The position numbers and the translations under genes are program-made. The notes beneath the pieces were generated by a model that saw only the letters and a list, made by a program, of their open reading frames with translations, had not been told where the DNA came from and did no database searches. Shown in pieces: positions 58,191-64,000 of a stretch of 64,000 nt of DNA. The DNA is from Silene conica (lineage: Eukaryota > Streptophyta > Magnoliopsida > Caryophyllales > Caryophyllaceae), in contig CM055311.2 of assembly GCA_029255685.2 (NCBI GenBank), positions 3,272,269 through 3,336,268 of the forward strand. Direction: 5' to 3'. The number at the start of each line of letters is the position of its first letter. The stretch's first letter is position 1.

Positions 58191-59089
58191 GCAAGAAACA
58201 TAGTCTTAACAGCACTTAATGAAGCTATTATGATAAAGAAGTGTCTTATCCTATTATGAAGAGCAAATTAAAAGGTACCCGCTAACACGTGTTCAAGAAA
58301 CCATACCCGAACTACTCTAATGCTTTCAGGTAGTATCTTTCCCATCTTAGTGCATCACCTATATGTGCAACAATATCGCCTCTTTTTTGTGCTGGCTACT
58401 GAAAACGAAGATAGGTAGTTTGAAATAAGACAACGGATCCCATCAAATGCGACGCCCTTACAAAATTGGTGAATTAATGTAAAACAAAACCAAAACTCAT
58501 CATCGAAAAGAGAATTAGTATAAAAGATAACTCTAATCACCTGCCTCCACATCGTCGAAGCTAAGCTTCTACACAAGCTTCCATCCCTTTTTCATAGTCT
58601 TCCAATGAACCCTCAAGAACCTCAACAATGGGCTAAATCTACCACAATCCAATTGAAATTACAAACACAATTAGATATTCAATCGGATAATGAAATGTAA
58701 ATTGCACATTGAAAATCAATTTTTGAACCAATACACTAATTCAGTCGGATAATGAAATGTAAATTGAGAAATGAAATGAAGTAATTAGAGAACTTTAAAA
58801 CTCAAATTAGAGAACTATATCGATGAACTGAAAAAACTGAAAAATTGAAACTAAGAAACTGGAAGCTGGAAACCCTAAATTAAAATAAAGAGTTGGAGGA
58901 TGAGACAAGTACCCGAAGTAGGAGGATACGATTTGAAGGAGCGGTGATGACGGTGGTGGTGAGGGAGAAACGTTGGCGTGAGGAATGAGTGGGAACAGCG
59001 CTGTAGCAAAGGTGGAGAAATGCGGTATATACCATTGTTATGATAAGTTGAGAAGGAAGGTGTGATTTGCTAATACGGAGTATTAGTAT

Positions 59090-59307
59090 CAACATATATA
59101 AGGTAGAAATAGACATCAGTCTTTTAAATGTCTGATGTCCTTTTAAAATGTACTTTTAATAGACATCAGTTTTTTAAAAAACCAATGTATATTTAAATAA
59201 ATAGACATCTGATTTCTTAAAATCTCTGATGTCTATACTTATACATCAGATTTTTTTAAATATCTGATGTCTATTAACTGATGTCTATATTGATTTTTGT
59301 AGTAGTG
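59090..59307. mobile_element. CACTA right end
   Basis: Subterminal TAGACATCAG / CTGATGTCTA words (about eight copies in 200 bp) followed by TTTTTGTAGTAGTG, a CACTA terminus. The matching left end with the same words was not found between 56300 and 58900. Confidence 0.8.
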
Positions 59308-59530
59308 TCTCCTAGCCACCTTTTGTAACGACACGTAACAAGCATTACAAGCAGAACACTCCAACATATATGAACATGTGAAGTATATCAATATCTCAAT
59401 AACTGATCTCATACTATCATGCAATCACTAATGCACGGCTCTCAACCAACTTCGTAAACTATTTGGAAGGAGAGTCGGTTTCCCTACCGGTTGCCCGGTC
59501 GGGGGGGTCTTTCAGTCCAAACCATTTACG
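59308..59530. repeat. Direct duplicate of 56085-56300
   Basis: Begins CTCCTAGCCACC immediately after the CACTA end. See the left copy. Confidence 0.85.
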
Positions 59531-59720
59531 AAACTGACTTAAGAGTCATCCAATGCCTTGGATGAACTATATCAAAGTCAAGGTACTATAAACATCACTA
59601 CCATCATGCATATCTGACACTGTACCAACTCTAGGCAAGCAGATAAACTCAACAAGTATAAGGTTCAGCGGTCAACTTAAGACATAACCTACATACTAAA
59701 CATTCAGCAAGTAAAAAGGT

Positions 59721-60300
59721 TCAGAGGCGACATCTTAACGCATAACCTAGATACCAAGTTCACAATATCAAGCAAGGACTCAGAGGCGAAAACTCAATGC
59801 ATGGACCGGCTATCAATAAGATACTAGACTCAGAGGCGAAAACTCAACGCATGGACTAGCACTCAATTCACAATCACAAGTAAGAAACTCAGAGGCGAAA
59901 ACTCAACGCATGTTCCCCTACTACATCACAAGATACTAGACTCAGAGGCGAAAACTCAACGCATGTTCTAGCACCAAACACCTGCACTCCGGGTAATAAG
60001 GTATTAGAACCTGACTGCCCCGTCGTGCAGTTGCTCTACTCGTCAGACTCAGAGGCCAGCTTAAGGCATGTCCTGACGCGATCACTCAAACATGTCTGGA
60101 CTCAGAGGCGAAAACTCAACGCATGTCCCAAACACGACAATCAAACATGTATGGAGCTCAGAGGCGACACCTTAACGCATACCTCCATACACGACAAACA
60201 AACACATATAGGGCTCAGAGGCGACACCTTAACGCATACCCCTATATATGACAAACATACTACGTACTAAGTTCAGAGGCGACACCTTAACGCATAACTT
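59721..60300. repeat. Tandem repeat with CAGAGGCGAAAACTCAACGC core
   Basis: Ten units, mostly 54-60 bp apart, each with CAGAGGCGA(AAA/CAC)CT(C/T)AACGCAT followed by a less conserved 25-30 bp. Inside the LTR-bounded insertion. Confidence 0.9.
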
Positions 60301-60579
60301 AATACGCATCACTATAAAAGCATTCAATTCAATAACTAACTCTTTCTTTCTTATCACTTAGGTTTCTAGTCAACACTTAATTGACCCCGGGAATTAAGTT
60401 GAGGGAGAGCCGGTTTCCCTTTCGGTTACCCGACCGGGGGGTCTCTATCCTCTCTCCATTCCCGAACCCAATATAGTGTCGCCCATCCTCCGGGGACCTC
60501 AAACACACAACAAAGGTACAAGGAACGAGTTTCAATCAAAACCGAATCAACGTTTGAAAGTTATAAACAAAACAATGGG

Positions 60580-60985
60580 AACAGGGGCTCTCAGCCGGTC
60601 CCAGACCGTCTGCCGGTCCACCGGCTGGGAGTCCCTTCCCATGCCAACCAACCGTCTGAAAATCAAGGAGAAGAGGCTCTCAGCCGGTGGACCGTCCGCT
60701 GGCCAGCCGGCTGGGAGTCGCTTCCCACAAGCCAAACCTTAAAAACTAAAATATGAGGAGTGACTCTCAGCCGGTGTACCGGCTGCCGGCCTGCCGGCTG
60801 GGAGTCACTTTCCCATGCCTTTTGCAAATTTTACAAACACACAGGTACCCTGAGCCGGTCGACCGGCGGCCGACCTACCGACTCAGGATCCTTTTACTTA
60901 AAATCCCGAACTTACGAAAATGAACACCCCGACTCTGAGCCGGCCGACCGGCTGTCGGTCAGCCTACCGGCTCAGAGTCCGCTGT
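60580..60985. repeat. GC-rich inverted repeats with CAGCCGG / CCGGCTG arms
   Basis: Five hairpin-like blocks such as CTCAGCCGGT ... ACCGGCTGGGAG, each about 50 bp, separated by 40-60 bp AT-richer spacers. Probably part of the LTR. Confidence 0.85.
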
Positions 60986-61931
60986 ACGCAAATCGCATTT
61001 TCCTAAAAACATTCAAATTTCCTTTAATCGATTCAAGACTTCTAAAATCGCAATATATGAAGTTTACCCATCACATATAATCATCAAATACACTAACTAC
61101 CAACAATTAATTCCACAAACAATCCTCAATAAGAATATTACTTGTATCCGTTTTAAGCACAATTTTCTGAAATTCAACAACTAGGCATGTGAAACATCAT
61201 CAAGGCAAATGAACATCATACACATGTATCTCTAGCATGATTTCTAACTCATTGAACATAAACCATATGGAAAATCAGAAACTTAAACATCTTAAACATG
61301 TAAAGTGCTAATATTACAAGTAAAGGCCGAGTTTCTCATAATTGTCACCTTAAAAGCAATTCCGATCAAAGCTCCTCTTCCACCACGTAGCTATCCACAC
61401 TAAGGTCGTCTAATCCTTCACCTACAACCAAGAAACACGGATTTTAGAGCTTAAAGGCGAATTAAGCAAAAACAGCCCAGATTTCGAATTGAAGGAAACG
61501 AAAATTGGAAGTGACGAATGACTTGCAAATTTCATGAGGATTCCGAAAATGTAATTGTTACCTTGACTTGGAGTGCGGATGAAGAAGAAAAATGGATTAT
61601 AAGATGGAGTTTTAAGAGAGGAAATGAGGAAATAAAATGTCAGTGTTTTGTTTTTGAGGATGAACAATATGTCGACATACTTAGGGGTTTAGGAGGGTTT
61701 TATGTGTCCTTTCCCGTTTCAAGGAAAACGGGTTTGGTAACATGAACGGGTTTTAGGATATGAATTCAAGTTGCCAAGTTGAGTTCGTCTTAAGGACTTA
61801 AGGTTCTTAAGATGGATCTTTCGATTTATTAAAATACTTTCCCAATAAATTATTAAAATATTATTTTATTACTTAAAATAATTAAAAACCCTTCAAATAT
61901 ATTTTATAAAAATACGGGATGTTACATATTT

Positions 61932-62330
61932 TGCCGTAGCAAGAGTCAAGACGGTCAAAGACTGAATGTACCCGTGACCCAAATGACCTTCCTATAATAC
62001 TTCATCTGAACTGACCATGTTCAACCTCGTAAGTACGCAACCCTCTGGCTGCGTCAAGTATGACAAACCGAATAGCATATTTGTCAAATCTAATTATGAT
62101 CGCACTCATAAGTCATAACCAAGTCCTGTGAATCCTCAATATAGACAACATACTCACAAACACATCTAGTAGCTTACGTCTCAAACTCATAGCTAGGATT
62201 TAAAAAACAGTAATCTATCTTTCAATAACGATAACCATTTAAAAACAAAAGAGCAATTAGTGTTATAATGGGTTCTTAGTTCATCATAAAAAAAGACGAT
62301 TATTGAAGTTGTTAAAATTAATGAAAATAC
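61932..62330 (-). other. RPA intron 1, original part
   Basis: Sequence between the right target duplication and the exon 1 donor (AAG|GTATTT). No other feature. Confidence 0.6.
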
Positions 62331-62474
62331 CTTATCATCTTCAAATAACAAGCTCTGGTATCGAACTTTTACAGGAGATTCTTTTGGACGACGCTTCTTA
62401 ACCACTTTTACGCTAACCTTGAATTATTTGCTTTCGTTGGTTAGCTCATCAAGGTAGACCTTTCTAGATTTCAT

Positions 62475-63642
62475 TGTACTGCATCACGGAACCGAAATTA
62501 AAAACAAAAGGGACATAGATTTCTCAGAAACCAGTATTGAATTACAAATTTTAATGAGTTGCTTGTAAGTAGCATGTAGACTATGGCACGCCATAATCAT
62601 CAGTATAATACCGTTAGAGTATTAATAGGATTGGAAGATTGTTAAATTCATACAACTATGTCTTGAACTAACTATTTTTAATAGAATCACATGAAATTAA
62701 TGTCTTGGAAATTCATACCTTTTAAGATAGTTTGTTGATACTGCATATGTGTTAAGGGAGAAGGTGAAGGACTATGAAGTGGGTAGTAGTTATATATCTA
62801 TGTATATAGTCACAGTAGAGTGCAATATTAGTTAAAGCCCATACCGTATCATGTAGAGTAGATTTGGATTTGTAGGTATACTGTTCATATCAAACTGGGT
62901 GTACTTGTCTACAATAGTAAACGATAGGGGTATGGTGTAAAGATTTAATATGAAGATTGTGGTATGTCTGCGTGATTGTCAATCTGAAGTTTGAAAAGTT
63001 TACATTATGATACTTACAATATTTCACATTGGATGCCTATTCGATATTTTAAAGTGGATATAAATAGAAAGAACATGGAACGTCTATTTCTGTAACTCAG
63101 AGACCGTTTTCAAGCTTCGTAAATAACTATTGTTTGGCCTGAACTCATGTGCTTACACAATTGTATTGTTCTGTAACGATAAAGATTATACCATTTCTAA
63201 ATCTCTTTGTTTTGGGTGCAAACTGTTTAGTCAGATTTCCAAGGATATCTAATTTAAGTATGCAAGGGTAGACCTCAAGTAGCTGGAATCATCGTCGCTG
63301 CACAAAACGTGATAGTAGGCAAATAACACCTACAAACGAAATTTTGTTATGTTTTCCAATCTCGTCATATAACATGCATACTATTTTTGAGCTTTATTAG
63401 GCCAGCTCCGACATTCAAACATTAGAGGCAGTCCAGAATAAACAAATTATATAACAAATCTGACGGTATCCTAAGCAGCAGCACATCTGTCGTCTGTGGT
63501 GTAATTCACCCAAATTAACATTTTATGTACTTGATAAATGGGTTTGGTACACAAATAAATTAAAAACGACAAGTAAGTACATAAACGATGCGTAACCCAT
63601 TTGTACAATCTATATAATACCTGCGAGCCTCAGGACTTCGAA
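62475..63642. other. Between RPA gene and RepHel, no gene
   Basis: Intergenic Helitron sequence, AT-rich. Should hold the RPA promoter on the minus strand. Nothing else recognised. Confidence 0.5.
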
Positions 63643-64000
63643 CTATACCAGGTTCCTGATAGAATTTTTAGATGTCCCTGAGTTGCTACTTGCTGCTAAA
63701 ACAGACACTTTCTTAGATTCCCTCACTCATGACAATGCAACATACAGTTGTCCTGGTGAGAAACAAGGCTGGGGAAGGTATACAACAACTCTATCTAAAG
63801 TCTGACCTTGTGACTTATTGATGGTCATTGCAAAACTGAGCTTTATTGGGAACTGATTCCGCTGGAACTGAAATGGATAATTTGAAGTGCTGGATGGACG
63901 CATCTTTATCCGAGGTATAAACACATGTTGGCCATTATAATGACCATTAGTTATGATGCATTCGATCATATTTGGGGTAAAATCTGCACATTTTAGTCTT
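63643..64000 (-). pseudogene. Helitron RepHel helicase, C-terminal end (partial)
   Basis: The C-terminus of the PIF1-family helicase domain of a plant Helitron transposase. Visible motifs: HVFIPRI, NQFPIKLSFAMTINKSQGQT (helicase motif with the SQG core) and LYLPQP-like VYLPQPCFSPGQLYVALS. A TGA at 63727-63729 stands where the family usually has Arg after QLYVALS. The frame then continues VRESKKVSV to a TAG at 63643-63645, so the protein may be shortened by about 28 residues. The Rep nuclease and most of the helicase are beyond the right edge. RepHel nicks and unwinds the element for rolling-circle transposition. Confidence 0.9.

Larger units (their letters stand above)
55713..61926 (-). mobile_element. 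LTR-bounded insertion in RPA intron 1
   Basis: TGTAAAACCCCTTG at the left and GGGATGTTACA at the right are inverted LTR-type ends. Both sides carry the 5-bp duplication TATTT (55708-55712, 61927-61931). No gag-pol is inside. About 220 bp near the left (56085-56300) recurs at 59308-59530. So it may be a very large solo LTR or a rearranged element. It contains CACTA-type sequence with captured CAS exons, and tandem repeats. Orientation is a guess from the TGTAACATCCC start. Confidence 0.65.
52740..62474 (-). pseudogene. Helitron RPA1-like (replication protein A) gene, decaying
   Basis: RPA1 binds single-stranded DNA through OB folds, and plant Helitrons carry such genes. Exons on the minus strand: 62474-62331 (MKSRKVYLDELTNESK..., LLFEDDK), 55033-54769 (GNKMRGALFDDQ to SPDYSEMF), 54685-54565 (IVGVVLFVEDQPR), 54461-54204 (SDWDDLAQDDC), 54034-53923, 53691-53513 (zinc ribbon with YTCNNCSKPDC), 53392-53272 (TFNCDISDGTGTLPLT), and a last exon near 53240-52740 with a basic tail PKRKCRKDKSG. 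Defects: an in-frame TAA in exon 1 (codon 17), at least two single-base shifts in the 54204-54461 exon, and an unclear last junction. Intron 1 is swollen by the LTR insertion 55713-61926. Confidence 0.8.
45027..64000 (-). mobile_element. Giant Helitron (3' end inside, 5' end beyond window)
   Basis: On the minus strand the 3' end reads a GC-rich hairpin (CCGCGCGCATCGCGCTCGG, 45057-45039), eight spacer bases, CTAG, and then a host T, the classic Helitron terminus. The host A/T target lies in the copia III leader. Inside on the minus strand are the C-terminus of a Helitron RepHel helicase at the right edge and an RPA1-like gene, the pair known from autonomous plant Helitrons. More than 19 kb is inside the window, about 6.2 kb of it a later LTR insertion. 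The link between the 3' terminus and the RepHel is inferred from shared strand and order; the 5' TC end is outside. Confidence 0.75.

Noticed and set aside
59721..60300. Possible CRISPR array (short repeats with spacer-like gaps)
   Set aside because: Spacers are similar to one another and of uneven length, and the context is a plant LTR element. It is a degenerate tandem repeat.
60476..60742. 88-codon frame over the GC-rich hairpins
   Set aside because: Repeat-derived and open on both strands; no sign of coding selection.

Overview
The window is nuclear DNA from a plant, most likely a core eudicot. It has spliced genes with GT-AG introns, an NADPH-oxidase gene of the plant RBOH type, and dense nested plant transposons (Ty1/copia, Ty3/gypsy, TRIM, MULE, CACTA, Stowaway, hAT MITE, SINE, Helitron). 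Some repeat motifs recall Caryophyllales genomes, but that is a weak impression only. There is no sign of bacterial or phage DNA.

Positions 1-41 kb are dominated by one host gene on the minus strand: a respiratory burst oxidase homolog (RBOH) closest to the RBOHF/A type. I could place 14 exons with consistent phase and GT-AG borders, from the ATG at 40974 to the stop at 1411. About 2.6 kb of coding sequence is stretched over 39.6 kb because introns 2, 3 and 4 (5.1, 20.2 and 10.3 kb) are packed with transposons. An A8 run at the end of exon 6, where seven A would keep the frame, shifts the reading frame, so the gene as written is broken (or the assembly has a homopolymer error).

Intron 4 (4413-14755) holds a near-intact 4.7-kb copia element with LTRs differing at one base, a mariner/Stowaway-like element with a small Helitron inside it, a hAT MITE, a truncated SINE and a Stowaway MITE. 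Intron 3 (14870-35053) holds a solo LTR, a MITE, CACTA ends, and an old copia element split by a 5.5-kb MULE (transposase plus a convergent small GRF-zinc-finger gene) and by a 3.4-kb CACTA element that itself contains a SINE. Intron 2 (35103-40202) holds a TRIM inserted in a LINE-type RNase H relic, and two MITEs, one ending 33 bp from an exon.

Right of the RBOH promoter (41-45 kb) lie a fold-back element, a decayed gypsy gag relic and the 5' LTR plus leader of another copia element. That leader is cut at 45027 by the 3' end of a very large Helitron on the minus strand (hairpin plus CTAG|T). The Helitron runs to the window edge and beyond. It carries the C-terminal end of a RepHel helicase (63.6-64 kb), an RPA1-like gene (62.5-52.7 kb), two paralogous F-box-like genes (45.7 and 51.1 kb) and an unrecognised two-exon gene (49.3 kb). 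A 6.2-kb LTR-bounded insertion sits in the first RPA intron. It contains tandem repeats, a CACTA end and captured exons of a CAS (thylakoid calcium-sensing receptor) gene.
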